Shown piece after piece: positions 54,572-63,466 of a stretch of 64,000 nucleotides of DNA. The position numbers were made by a program, and so were the translations under genes. Under the pieces are notes generated by a model, which did not search any database, had not been told where the DNA came from, and saw only the letters and a program-made list of their open reading frames with translations. Every line of letters starts with the position of its first letter. Within the stretch, counting starts at the first letter, position 1. The DNA comes from Desulfovibrio sp. JC010 (GTDB taxonomy: Bacteria > Desulfobacterota > Desulfovibrionia > Desulfovibrionales > Desulfovibrionaceae): NCBI RefSeq assembly GCF_010470675.1, contig NZ_VOIQ01000013.1:62001-126000 (forward strand). The letters are read 5' to 3'.

Positions 54572-55312
54572 GTGATTAATGATGATCAAATAGTGCGGGA
54601 GATGATGGAAAAGGTCTCTGAAGACCTGAGTAAAAGCCTGAAGGAAAGCATTGCAGATGCCGTGCAAAAAGAAATTTCCAAATCCATGTCCAAAACCCTT
54701 CTTGAAGGTGAATTCTACCGCCGAATCAACATTGACCTGCAAAACGGTCTCCGCGACATTTATCAGGAAGTAGCCAAAGCCAAAAAAGGCCCGGCCGGAT
54801 CTCCCGAAGCGGTAGTATGTGTTGATTCCGACCCGGACCAGCTTTTCAATGAAGCTTCCGACCAGCTCGATGCCATTATGCGCACCACGGAAAAAGCCAC
54901 GCAGGACATCATGGATATTCTGGAAAAAACACAGGAAACCCAGTTCGCCCTTGCAAACATCATCAAGGCTTTTGAATCCGGCGGCGTAAAGAAAGAACAG
55001 CGGCAGGAACTGGCCAATATCAACAACACCCTCGGCGAGGATATCATGACCATCATGACCACCCTCTCCTTTCAGGACCTGACCGGGCAGCGCATCAAAA
55101 TCATCATCGAGACCATCAAGAGCGTTGAAAAGATCGTACTCGATCTCTACATGTCCACCGGGCTGAAAATCAAAGCCCGCGAAGAAGCCCCTGAAAAATC
55201 CCTTGAGCAGCTCGATCAGGAAACTGAAAACAAAATGAGTGAGCTTAAAGGTCCCACCGAGAAAGCAGATCAGGGCGATGTTGATGATTTATTGGCTTCG
55301 CTTGGGTTGTAG
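54572..55312 (+). CDS. cheZ: CheY-phosphatase CheZ
   Basis: CheZ speeds CheY-P dephosphorylation. The 246-residue protein has long helices and the catalytic motif FQDLTGQRIK with Asp169 and Gln173 (equivalent to E. coli Asp143 and Gln147). The C-terminal CheY-binding tail is acidic with LLASLGL at the end. The start is GTG at 54572 behind AAGGAG. It follows the PilZ-like gene, suggesting a motility control unit. Confidence 0.92.
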   Translation: MINDDQIVREMMEKVSEDLSKSLKESIADAVQKEISKSMSKTLLEGEFYRRINIDLQNGLRDIYQEVAKAKKGPAGSPEAVVCVDSDPDQLFNEASDQLDAIMRTTEKATQDIMDILEKTQETQFALANIIKAFESGGVKKEQRQELANINNTLGEDIMTIMTTLSFQDLTGQRIKIIIETIKSVEKIVLDLYMSTGLKIKAREEAPEKSLEQLDQETENKMSELKGPTEKADQGDVDDLLASLGL

Positions 55313-55350
55313 GATTGTATAGATTAGATTTAGATCTTATTTAGTTGAAA

Positions 55351-55399
55351 AATAAAAAGCGGGAAGCCTTACTTTGTGGTGAGGTTTCCCGCTTTTTTG
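55351..55399. terminator. Bidirectional terminator after cheZ
   Basis: Arms around 55355-55372 and 55379-55396 (aaaagcgggaaGcc / gaggtttcccgctttt) give a long stem with T-runs on both sides. It lies between convergent cheZ and the TPR gene. Confidence 0.85.
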
Positions 55400-55515
55400 T
55401 TATCTTTTTCAAGTTGTTCAGGAGTATTTATTCTGTACTTTTATCTGTTTCGCCTTTGGATATTGATATAGCTTGTTTTAGACTTTTGAGGATTCTTTTT
55501 GCGGCTGTTGGCATT

Positions 55516-56949
55516 TTAGTTTTCTTTGTTTTCTTCTAGTTCGTCTAGCCAGCCTTGTACTTTTTCGATCATTGGGGCTGCGCCGATTTGTTTGTATAGA
55601 GTGAGAGACTTTTTCCAAAACTCTTCCGCCCCTTCAAGGTCCCCCTGTATCTGACGAATTGATCCAAGATTGCCATAACGAACAGCCAAACCTTCTTTAC
55701 GGCCTAGCTCTTTATCTAGTTCCAAAGCCTTATAATAAAACTCTTCCGCACCTGCGATATCCCCCCGATCTATACAAATTAAGCCTAAATTACTGTAATT
55801 AGCTGCTATACCTTCTTTACGACCTATTTCTTTGTCAATTTCAAGAGCTTTATTATATAGTTTTTCCGCACCATCATAGTCACCGTGGCTCATACGAATT
55901 AAACCGAGGTTACCATATTGAATAGCAATACGTTCTTTACTGTCTAACTCTATACCTATTTCTAAAGATTTATTATAAAAATACTCCGCACCGTTAAGGT
56001 CACCTTGACTATGACGAATTGAACCAAGGTTGCCATATTGAATAGCAATACGCTCTTTACAGTCTAATTCCTTCCCTATCTCTAAAGCCTTATTATAGAA
56101 TTCTTCCGCACCTTCTAAATCACCCTGAATCTTACGAATCAAGCCAAGGCTACCGTAAGCTGGTGCCATAGTATCTTTACAGCCCAGCCCTTTAGCAATC
56201 AATAGTACCTTATTATAAAATTTTTCTGCACTTTTAAGGTTACCTTGAGCACTATGAATATTGCCGAGGTTACCGTAAGCAACGGCCTTCCATTTTTTAT
56301 CATTTTTCTTAAGCTGCAAAATTCTCATGCATGCTATTTTAGCATCTTCAAACTTACCAAATAAAGATTGTAGCAACCCTAAACGATTCCACCCCTCAGC
56401 ACTATTTGGATCAAGTTCAACAGATTTTTGATATGCTTGAAATGCTTTTTTGGGGTTATTCATGAAAACTAAAAATCCTGCATTGCGATATGCTTCCGCA
56501 GCCTTTAAAGCACTTTCATTGGCAGATTCTTCATCCTTTTGAGCTTGTTTGAGATAAAAAGCCTCGGCTAACTCAAAATTACCTTTGGCAAGCTCAGCTT
56601 CAGCCCGTGCGGCATGACTATCTTCTTCAGGAGTCTCTTGCGGCTCACGCAAACCATCAATGACATCTTTAAGAGCCTTAATATCCTGATCCTTAGATTG
56701 AACTGCCTGCTGTGCAACTTTTAAATCATCATAGAGTTTTTCTGCTAAAGATTGTGAGTCCATTCGCTCTGGTTTCTTTTTAAAAAAACTTACGATATGA
56801 ACTACGACAGGATAACCAGCAAACACAACACAAAATAAAGTCAGCTTTATCGTAAGAGTTTGCTCCCAGAACCAAGGAAAACCCGGCACAACCATAGCAG
56901 CATCAAGTAACTGAGTAGAATTAAACAAAAACAATTCTCCCTCCCCCAC
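55516..56949 (-). CDS. Membrane-anchored TPR protein with recent 40-residue repeats
   Basis: The 477-residue protein has an N-terminal membrane helix (about 31-55), then a predicted cytoplasmic or periplasmic TPR array. At least six consecutive 40-residue units near residues 225-460 follow the pattern YGNLGxIRxxQGDLxGAEEFYNKALEIxKEL, kinesin-light-chain-like, and their DNA is nearly repeated every 120 bp. Codon use is more AT-rich than the neighbours by eye, so transfer or rapid repeat turnover is possible. Partner unknown. Convergent with cheZ. Confidence 0.8.
   Translation of the reverse strand: MGEGELFLFNSTQLLDAAMVVPGFPWFWEQTLTIKLTLFCVVFAGYPVVVHIVSFFKKKPERMDSQSLAEKLYDDLKVAQQAVQSKDQDIKALKDVIDGLREPQETPEEDSHAARAEAELAKGNFELAEAFYLKQAQKDEESANESALKAAEAYRNAGFLVFMNNPKKAFQAYQKSVELDPNSAEGWNRLGLLQSLFGKFEDAKIACMRILQLKKNDKKWKAVAYGNLGNIHSAQGNLKSAEKFYNKVLLIAKGLGCKDTMAPAYGSLGLIRKIQGDLEGAEEFYNKALEIGKELDCKERIAIQYGNLGSIRHSQGDLNGAEYFYNKSLEIGIELDSKERIAIQYGNLGLIRMSHGDYDGAEKLYNKALEIDKEIGRKEGIAANYSNLGLICIDRGDIAGAEEFYYKALELDKELGRKEGLAVRYGNLGSIRQIQGDLEGAEEFWKKSLTLYKQIGAAPMIEKVQGWLDELEENKEN
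55640..56300 (-). repeat. Tandem 120-bp repeats inside the TPR gene
   Basis: Units of about 120 bp recur with phrases such as gcctta(t)tataa(a)aattcttccgcacc and ttaccatattgaatagcaatacg. They encode the 40-residue TPR units, so the repeat count could change by unequal recombination. Confidence 0.7.
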
Positions 56950-57049
56950 ATCTCAAAACCAAGCCACCAATTATCCCATTCCCATTTTCTAAAAAAACTA
57001 ACGATACAAATACGATCCGTCAATACAGATTAATAATTAACCAAACTCA

Positions 57050-57085
57050 TAAAAAAATCCCCCGCAGCCAAAGCCACGGGGGATT
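57050..57085 (-). terminator. Intrinsic terminator of nhaC
   Basis: Arms aatcccccg (57056-57064) and cgggggatt (57077-57085) with a 12-base loop are followed by a T7 run on the minus strand. Confidence 0.85.
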
Positions 57086-57107
57086 CATCAATTCATATAT
57101 CCGAAAA

Positions 57108-58412
57108 CTACTTACGAATCCGCGGAAATCCGGTCAGGATACTAAGCACTGCCACTACTGCGAGAATGAAGCAGTAATGCATGTTGCCGATGATCTCGAG
57201 CGGGGAAAGCTTGGAGATGGACCCGGCCAGCAATACCTGTGCTCCGTAGGGGATGAGGCCCTGTACCACGCAGGAGAAGATATCGAGCAGACTCGCGCTG
57301 CGGCGGGGGTCTACGTTGTGGCTTTCGGCAATTTCCTTGGCCATGCCCCCGGTGAGGATGATGGCTACGGTGTTGTTTGCGGTGCAGAGGTCGGACATTA
57401 CGGAAAGAGCACTGATGCTGAATTCCCCGGCCTTGGTGGACTTGGTGCCCTTGGTCAGCTTGCCGATGAAATCAATAATGTAGGTGATGCCGCCATGAAA
57501 CTTGATCAACTCACCAAGACCACCTACAAGCAGAGACAGTACCAGAATTTCCTGCATTCCGGTGAAGCCCTTGTAGATATCCTGAGAGAAAGTCAGCAGG
57601 CTGAAGCTTTCCATGGAAGCGAAACCTACCGCCCCGGTAAAAACAATACCTGCACCGAGGACGACAAAAACATTCACGCCCAGCACAGCCATGACCAGAA
57701 TGGTGATGTAAGGCAGCACCTTAAGCAGGCTGTAACCGCCGTCAGCAACAACCTGTCCGCCCTCACCTGCGAAATAGAGAATGATAACGGTCAGTATGGC
57801 TGCGGGTAAGGCTATGAGCAGGTTCATCTTGAATTTATCACTCATCTTACAGCCCTGTGTGCGGGTTGCGGCGATGGTGGTGTCGGAAATCATGGACAGG
57901 TTATCCCCGAACATGGCCCCGCCCACAACTGCGCCCATGAGCAATGCATTGGGAATATCGGTTTTCGTGGCAACACCTACCGCAATGGGTGCGATGGCGG
58001 CGATTGTTCCCATGGAAGTACCCATGGCGGTAGCGATGAACGCGGCAATCACGAACAGCCCGGGCAGCACCATGGAAGCAGGCACAATGGACAGGCCGAG
58101 GTTAACCGTGGATTCCACCCCGCCGATGGACTTGGCGACTGATGCGAAACCGCCTGCCAGCAGGTAGATCATACACATGGTGATGATGCCCGGCTCACCT
58201 GCGCCGCGCAGAAAGATATTGATCTTGTCGTTGATCTTTTCCCTGCCCATCCAGATGGCCCATGCTATTGCGGGCAGAATGGCCACTGTGGCGGAGAGCT
58301 GGTAGAAAGCCATGCCGGTTCCGTTCATGGTCAGAAAAAATCCGGTTCCAATAAATATCACCAAAAATAGACCTAGCGGTGCTAAGGCCAGACCGTTTGC
58401 TTCCTGTTTCAT
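57108..58412 (-). CDS. nhaC: Na+/H+ antiporter NhaC family
   Basis: The 434-residue protein has about ten hydrophobic segments and the NhaC features GTSMGTIAAIAPIAVGVA, MLGAVVGGAMFGDNLSMISDTTIAAT and CTANNTVAIILTGGMAKEIA. The family exchanges Na+ (or organic acids, e.g. malate-lactate) for H+. Substrate cannot be fixed by sequence. It is preceded by a 140-base leader with palindromic and terminator-like elements and followed by a terminator; the gene is alone. Confidence 0.9.
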   Translation of the reverse strand: MKQEANGLALAPLGLFLVIFIGTGFFLTMNGTGMAFYQLSATVAILPAIAWAIWMGREKINDKINIFLRGAGEPGIITMCMIYLLAGGFASVAKSIGGVESTVNLGLSIVPASMVLPGLFVIAAFIATAMGTSMGTIAAIAPIAVGVATKTDIPNALLMGAVVGGAMFGDNLSMISDTTIAATRTQGCKMSDKFKMNLLIALPAAILTVIILYFAGEGGQVVADGGYSLLKVLPYITILVMAVLGVNVFVVLGAGIVFTGAVGFASMESFSLLTFSQDIYKGFTGMQEILVLSLLVGGLGELIKFHGGITYIIDFIGKLTKGTKSTKAGEFSISALSVMSDLCTANNTVAIILTGGMAKEIAESHNVDPRRSASLLDIFSCVVQGLIPYGAQVLLAGSISKLSPLEIIGNMHYCFILAVVAVLSILTGFPRIRK

Positions 58413-58448
58413 AACACTATATTCCTATATAAAGAGTTAGACATATAG

Positions 58449-58479
58449 TCCGCTCAAAAAATATCTCCGCATGGCGGAG
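58449..58479 (-). promoter_or_regulatory. Possible attenuator in the nhaC leader
   Basis: On the minus strand CTCCGC-cat-GCGGAG (58479-58465) is followed at once by ATATTTTTT, like an intrinsic terminator in front of nhaC. A second GCGGA-containing arm (58455-58449) could compete for the same left arm. A named riboswitch cannot be assigned. Confidence 0.45.
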
Positions 58480-58549
58480 CGTTTGTTCGAACTCACTTTT
58501 CTAAAAAACAAAGGAAGTAATTACTTATCAATCAAAAAAGCAATTTTTC

Positions 58550-58563
58550 CGTAAAATTTTACG
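58550..58563. promoter_or_regulatory. 14-bp palindrome at the nhaC promoter
   Basis: CGTAAAATTTTACG is a perfect palindrome overlapping the predicted -10 of nhaC. It could be a repressor site. Confidence 0.5.
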
Positions 58564-58586
58564 CTTTCGCGTTAATGCGTTGTCAA
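58556..58586 (-). promoter_or_regulatory. Probable promoter of nhaC
   Basis: On the minus strand TTGACA (58586-58581) is followed by a 19-base spacer and TAAAAT (58561-58556). The long spacer suggests a regulated promoter. The gap 58413-58717 holds this control region and the purT terminator, and no gene. Confidence 0.5.
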
Positions 58587-58649
58587 GATGCGCACCTTTT
58601 GAAGGTTATGTCAATAAAAACCGCAACACATTTCTTGAAGTAGCACTTA

Positions 58650-58694
58650 AAGAAAAAGCTCCTTTCATACCCGTTCAGGCACAAAAGGAGCTTT
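58650..58694 (-). terminator. Intrinsic terminator of purT
   Basis: Arms aaagctccttt (58655-58665) and aaaggagcttt (58684-58694) form a perfect 11-bp stem with an 18-base loop; TTTTTCTTT follows on the minus strand. Confidence 0.78.
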
Positions 58695-58717
58695 GAATTC
58701 AGTACGCTCGAAAAAAA

Positions 58718-59899
58718 TTAGTATTCAATTTTCACAGCGGAAGATGCACGGATGGCGCGGGCTTTTGCGTCTTCAACGTCATCGCCGAGAGCAAGGGCTA
58801 CGCCGAGACGACGCACACCGTCGCATTCCCCTTTACCGAAAATAAGCACCTTGGTATCAGCTTCTTCAAGGGCTGTATCAACATTGGCAAAAGCGGGAGC
58901 ATCGGATTTTCCGTTGGAAAGAATAACGCTGGATGCTGCCGGACCGTACTGGCGGATTGCCGGGATGGGCAGGCCGAGAATGGCACGCACATGCAGGGCA
59001 AATTCACTCAGATCCTGTGAGATAACTGTCACCAGTCCGGTATCATGCGGGCGCGGGGAAACTTCGCTGAAGATAACTTCCTCCCCTTTGATGAAGAGCT
59101 CCACGCCGAAAAGTCCCCTGCCGCCAAGGGCATCGGTAATTCGCAGCGCGTAATCCTGTGCTTTGGCAAGAGCTGCATCGGACATGGGCTGGGGCTGCCA
59201 TGATTCGCGGTAGTCTCCGTCTTCCTGACGATGACCGATGGGAGCGCAATAGGATGTTCCTCCGGCATGGCGCACGGTAAGCAGGGTGATTTCGTAGTCA
59301 AATTCCACAAAAGCCTCGACGATGATACGCCCTTCCCCGGTTCGGCCGCCGGACTGGGAATAATCCCATGCATGATCGATATCGGCTTCGGATTTTACGG
59401 TGCTCTGCCCTTTACCGGAAGAACTCATAACCGGCTTGATCACACAGGGAATGCCGACTTCCTTCAGTGCCGCGAGATACTCTTCCTTGGTATCGGCAAA
59501 TTTGTAGGGGGAAGTCTTCAGGCCGACTTCCTCAGCAGCAAGGCGGCGGATGCCTTCGCGGTCCATGGTCAAACGGGTGGCTCTCGCTGTGGGAACAACG
59601 TTGAAGCCTTCCTTTTCCAGCTCCAGCAGGGTTTCGGTGGCGATAGCTTCGATTTCAGGTACGATGAAATCGGGCTTTTCAGTTTCAACCACGCGGCGCA
59701 ATTCTGCTGCATCAAGCATGGAAATCACATGGCTGCGGTGAGCGACCTGCATGGCCGGGGTGTTTTCATACCTGTCCACGACAATGACCTCAACGCCGAG
59801 ACGCTGGGCTTCAATGACAACCTCTTTACCAAGCTCGCCGCCGCCAAGCAGCATCATTTTGCGGGCTGATCCGGTTCCGGCAGTTCCGAGAGTGACCAT
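58718..59899 (-). CDS. purT: Formate-dependent phosphoribosylglycinamide formyltransferase (GAR transformylase 2)
   Basis: PurT makes formyl-GAR from GAR, formate and ATP, the folate-free route. The 393-residue ATP-grasp protein has [31 protein letters not shown], the ATP-grasp loop [12 protein letters not shown] and [13 protein letters not shown]. Formate is abundant in sulfate reducers, which makes this route sensible. It diverges from ubiX and has its own terminator. The start is at ATG 59899; a second in-frame Met lies at MMLLGGG. Confidence 0.95.
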   Translation of the reverse strand: MVTLGTAGTGSARKMMLLGGGELGKEVVIEAQRLGVEVIVVDRYENTPAMQVAHRSHVISMLDAAELRRVVETEKPDFIVPEIEAIATETLLELEKEGFNVVPTARATRLTMDREGIRRLAAEEVGLKTSPYKFADTKEEYLAALKEVGIPCVIKPVMSSSGKGQSTVKSEADIDHAWDYSQSGGRTGEGRIIVEAFVEFDYEITLLTVRHAGGTSYCAPIGHRQEDGDYRESWQPQPMSDAALAKAQDYALRITDALGGRGLFGVELFIKGEEVIFSEVSPRPHDTGLVTVISQDLSEFALHVRAILGLPIPAIRQYGPAASSVILSNGKSDAPAFANVDTALEEADTKVLIFGKGECDGVRRLGVALALGDDVEDAKARAIRASSAVKIEY

Positions 59900-60025
59900 A
59901 GATTTTTACTCCGTAAGGTAGTTTTGTCTTGTGGGAAATTTATTTTGTGTGGGTGCGTACCTAGTCTCATAAGGCAGGCAAAAATTCAAGAAATTAGATG
60001 CAACGGAATTGGTTGCGCGTTCTCC

Positions 60026-60054
60026 TTGTCATCGATATTTGCCTGTTGTATTTT
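60026..60054 (+). promoter_or_regulatory. Sigma-70-type promoter of ubiX
   Basis: TTGTCA (60026-60031) is followed by a 17-base spacer and TATTTT (60049-60054), about 45 bases before the ATG. Confidence 0.55.
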
Positions 60055-60099
60055 ATGTATCTGCATTGACCAGCCATTTAAAGGAGAATCCTTATTTAT

Positions 60100-60678
60100 A
60101 TGGATAAGAAAAAAATAGTCCTCGCTGCCAGCGGTGCCAGCGGCACCATCTATGCCGTCAAACTGGCCCGCCATCTGGGTACGCAGGAAAACATAGAACT
60201 GCACTTAATCATTTCCAATGCCGCCCTGCAGGTTATGGAACTGGAAACGGACTTCACACCGGAGGACCTGACCGGATGTGCGGATTACGTATACCCTCAA
60301 GAAAACATCGCCGCCCCTCCGGCCAGCGGTTCATGGCAGCACGAGGGTATGATAGTCTGCCCCTGCTCCATGGCCACCCTTGCCGCAATTGCCCAAGGGC
60401 TTGGCAACAACCTCATCCACCGGGCAGCGGATGTTTCCCTGAAAGAGCGACGTAAATTAATTCTCGTCACCCGCGAAACACCCCTGAACCTGATCCATAT
60501 CCGCAATATGGAAACCGCCACCCTTGCCGGAGCGACCATCATGCCCGCTTCGCCGGGATTCTACCATGCTCCCAAAAGCATTGATGACATGGCGGCCCAC
60601 ATGGCAGGACGCATTCTCGAACAACTGCAAATCCCCCACACCCTGTACCGGGCATGGGGCGAAGACTCATCGAGGTAA
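60100..60678 (+). CDS. ubiX: Flavin prenyltransferase UbiX
   Basis: UbiX makes prenylated FMN, cofactor of UbiD-type decarboxylases. The 192-residue protein has LAASGASGTIYAVKLARHL at the N-terminus, VCPCSMATLAAIAQGLGNN, LILVTRETPLNLIHIRNM and MPASPGFYH, all family landmarks. No ubiD is adjacent. Its ATG follows AAGGAG by 14 bases, a long spacing. It is followed by the UPF0173 gene three bases later. Confidence 0.94.
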   Translation: MDKKKIVLAASGASGTIYAVKLARHLGTQENIELHLIISNAALQVMELETDFTPEDLTGCADYVYPQENIAAPPASGSWQHEGMIVCPCSMATLAAIAQGLGNNLIHRAADVSLKERRKLILVTRETPLNLIHIRNMETATLAGATIMPASPGFYHAPKSIDDMAAHMAGRILEQLQIPHTLYRAWGEDSSR

Positions 60679-60681
60679 ACT

Positions 60682-61365
60682 ATGAAACATGTATTTACAT
60701 GGAACGGCCACTCAAATTTCACCATCCAGTCCGATGACAAAACCGTAATCATCGATCCCTTTTTCGAGGGCAACCCCAAAGCCTCCAGAACATGGAAATC
60801 CATCAGCAAGGCGGACGCAGTACTGGTCACCCATGACCACGGCGACCATATCGGGCAGGCCGTGGAAATCTGCAAGGCCACCGGAGCCACGCTCGTCTGT
60901 ATCTTTGATCTGCTTGAAAAAATGATTGAACAGGGAGTTGATCAGGAAAAGCTGATCGGTATGAACATCGGCGGAACTGTTTCCGTGGCCGGAATCAAAA
61001 TCAAGATGGTGCAGGCCATGCATTCCTGCGCAACCGGAGCACCTGCCGGATACATCCTCACTTACGAAGATGATTTCTGCGTCTACTTTGCCGGAGATAC
61101 CGGGCTGTTCGCTTCCATGGAACTCTTCGGCAAACTGCACGACATCGATGTAGCCCTGCTGCCCACCGGAGGCTGGTTCACCATGGATTCAAAGGACGCT
61201 GCCTACGCCTGCAAGCTGCTGAACTGCAAGACCGCAATTCCCATGCATTTCGGCACCTTCCCCATTCTGGAACAGGACACCGTAAGCTTTAAAGAAGCAT
61301 GCACTGAATTTGCGCCTGAGTGTAAGGTTATGGAGCTTGAGATTGGAAAAAAACAGGAAATATAA
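60682..61365 (+). CDS. UPF0173 metallo-beta-lactamase-fold hydrolase
   Basis: The 227-residue protein has THDHGDHIGQAVEI, the metal motif of UPF0173, and CATGAPAGYILTYE, FAGDTGLFASMEL and PMHFGTFP. It belongs to the UlaG/UPF0173 branch of the MBL fold with unknown substrate. It is an operon partner of ubiX, three bases downstream, and is convergent with uvrC. Confidence 0.88.
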   Translation: MKHVFTWNGHSNFTIQSDDKTVIIDPFFEGNPKASRTWKSISKADAVLVTHDHGDHIGQAVEICKATGATLVCIFDLLEKMIEQGVDQEKLIGMNIGGTVSVAGIKIKMVQAMHSCATGAPAGYILTYEDDFCVYFAGDTGLFASMELFGKLHDIDVALLPTGGWFTMDSKDAAYACKLLNCKTAIPMHFGTFPILEQDTVSFKEACTEFAPECKVMELEIGKKQEI

Positions 61366-61375
61366 CCGCGCTAAA

Positions 61376-61458
61376 TGCGAAGCATAATAAAAGTTTTTGG
61401 GATTCTTAAACCCTTTTGCAAAAGGGTTTAAGGCCCCCGGCAGGGCTGCCGGAGGCCC
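61376..61458 (-). repeat. Modular intergenic repeat, copy E
   Basis: In the inverted orientation: gcgaagcataataaaagtttttgggattc, a perfect palindrome at 61405-61432 identical to copy A, then ggcccccggcagggctgccggaggc. It lies between convergent UPF0173 and uvrC genes, where it could act as a stop for both; I see no other terminator here. The long hairpin is missing. Confidence 0.88.
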
Positions 61459-61459
61459 A

Positions 61460-63268
61460 TCAAACTTCTTTAAAAGCATCAAATATCTGCTGCGCCTTTT
61501 TCTTCCCAATCCCCTGAATATTAGAGAGGTCTCCTACGGAGGCCTCTTTCATTTTCTGCACTGAACCGAACTCATCCCAAAGCAGACGGGCGGTCTTGGG
61601 GCCGATACCGGGCAGCGAAAGCACCTCGCTCTGCAAAACCTTCTGCTTGCGCGACTTGCGTTGCCTGCCGATGACAAAACGATGCGCTTCATCTCGAATG
61701 CGCTGTAAATATAAGAGCTCCGGACTTCCGCCTTTGAGCGGCAGATGATTCTTGCGTCCGGGCCGGAAAATACGGTCCTCAAGCTCCCCGGCCTTGCGGG
61801 TCGGCCCTTTGGCGATGGAGGCCAGATGCGGAATAGGTTCATCGTACTTCCAGTTCTCGGCAAAAGCCTTCTCAACCGAAGCAAGCTGCCCTTTACCGCC
61901 ATCTATTAATATAAGGTCCGCCCACGGCGGGCCGGAATCAATGCGCTTGATCACCCAATGAAAGAGCGCGGCGTAATCATCTGAGGAATGCTCCAGCTCC
62001 GGAAAGACGTAAGTGCGATATTGCGATTTCTCCGGCTTGGCCTCTTCAAAAACCACCATGCCCACACGCATCCCCTCCCCGCCCAGATGGGAGGCATCGA
62101 TACACTCGATACGCTGCGGCGGTGCGGAAAGTTTGAGTTTCCCGGCCAGCAGATCGAGGATATTGCTGTTATCCTTTTCCGTCTCTTTAAGACCGAGGGC
62201 GGCATTCTTGCGGGCTATTTCCAGCAACCTTTTTTCTTCAACGTTCTGCGGCGTGACTATGCGTACAATGGATTTGCTGCGCTCGCTGAGTAATTCCGCC
62301 GCCCCCTGCATGTCGAATTCAAAAGGCACAAAAATTTTGGGCGGAATAAATTTGGTTGAAGAGTAGAACTGGGACACAAAACTGTTCAAGATCTCCTCAC
62401 CATCCTCAAGACTGAGGCCCGGCCAGAAAAAATTCTTCTTATCCAAAAGCCGCCCTTTCCTGATGAACAGCAACCCCAGCCCTACACCATGCGGGGATTC
62501 CGCCAGTGCGATCACATCAATATCCGAACGCTCACCAAGCACTACGGACTGCTTTTCCACGGTTTTCTGGATGGCCTTGATCTGGTCACGAAATTTGGCT
62601 GCATGCTCGAATTCCAATGCATCGGACGCTGCTTCCATCTGGCGGCGCAGGGAACCGATGAGATCTCCGGCCTTGCCGGAAAGAAGCATCTCCACCTGAT
62701 GTACAAGCTCCATGTAATCCTGCCTAGGCACCACATTCACACACGGGCCGAGGCACTGACCGATATCGTGATAAAGGCAGGGCCGGACCCGGTTGCGGAA
62801 AGCAGAGTCGGAACATTTACGCAAAGGAAAGACCTTGCCGAGCACCTTCCATGTTTCACGGGCAAAATAACTGGAGGTATAGGGGCCGAAATACACGGAA
62901 CCATCACGGACCACCTTGCGGGTCATGCGCAACCGGGGGAATTCGGACTTTTTGTCCAACTGGAAAAGCACGTACTGTTTGTCATCACGCAGAACAACGT
63001 TATAGCGCGGCCTGTGCTTCTTAATCAGGCTGGCTTCGAGAAGAAGAGCTTCCTTTTCTGTGCCGGTAACAAGGGTGTCGATGGAATGGATTTTCGAAAC
63101 CAGCACCCGGGTCTTGGGGGTATGCTTCTGCATGGCCCGAAAATAGGATGCCAGCCTTTTACGAAGTTCACGGGCCTTCCCTACATATATAATACGTCCC
63201 GATGAATCCTTCATCAGGTATACGCCGGGCAATGCCGGAAAATCCGCGCTTTTAAATTCAAATCCCAT
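61460..63268 (-). CDS. uvrC: Excinuclease ABC subunit C
   Basis: UvrC makes both cuts around UvrB-bound DNA damage. The 602-residue protein has the GIY-YIG domain (LPGVYLMKDSSGRIIYVGKARELRKRL, 12-40), a UVR motif near 200-235, the RNase H-like domain (ECIDASHLGGEGMRVGMVVF, LILIDGGKGQL) and C-terminal helix-hairpin-helix pairs (LPGIGPKTARLLWDEFGS, IQGIGKKKAQQI). Length and order are usual. With mfd it gives two nucleotide-excision-repair genes in this window. Confidence 0.97.
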   Translation of the reverse strand: MGFEFKSADFPALPGVYLMKDSSGRIIYVGKARELRKRLASYFRAMQKHTPKTRVLVSKIHSIDTLVTGTEKEALLLEASLIKKHRPRYNVVLRDDKQYVLFQLDKKSEFPRLRMTRKVVRDGSVYFGPYTSSYFARETWKVLGKVFPLRKCSDSAFRNRVRPCLYHDIGQCLGPCVNVVPRQDYMELVHQVEMLLSGKAGDLIGSLRRQMEAASDALEFEHAAKFRDQIKAIQKTVEKQSVVLGERSDIDVIALAESPHGVGLGLLFIRKGRLLDKKNFFWPGLSLEDGEEILNSFVSQFYSSTKFIPPKIFVPFEFDMQGAAELLSERSKSIVRIVTPQNVEEKRLLEIARKNAALGLKETEKDNSNILDLLAGKLKLSAPPQRIECIDASHLGGEGMRVGMVVFEEAKPEKSQYRTYVFPELEHSSDDYAALFHWVIKRIDSGPPWADLILIDGGKGQLASVEKAFAENWKYDEPIPHLASIAKGPTRKAGELEDRIFRPGRKNHLPLKGGSPELLYLQRIRDEAHRFVIGRQRKSRKQKVLQSEVLSLPGIGPKTARLLWDEFGSVQKMKEASVGDLSNIQGIGKKKAQQIFDAFKEV

Positions 63269-63466
63269 CTATTCTTTCACCTTTTTTATCTGACCTGAAT
63301 ACTGAAATGAAGAATTACTCCCGGCCATGTTCCCTGTCAATCTCGGCTGCCGGGGTAAAAATAAATGCTCTACGGGGAGTCTTATACCCTCTCTTAGATT
63401 TAACAGAACCATAAATACAGACGTCAGGTAATTTGGAAACAACATTCAGCAATTGAAGGAAACATC

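Noticed and set aside
55345-55539. A 64-residue hydrophobic frame after cheZ
   Set aside because: It lies over the cheZ terminator hairpin and the end of the TPR gene, has no SD and reads as low-complexity F/L/V sequence.
58413-58650. Assigning the nhaC leader to a named Na+ or other riboswitch
   Set aside because: I cannot match a consensus core; only a hairpin plus T-run and a palindrome are visible.
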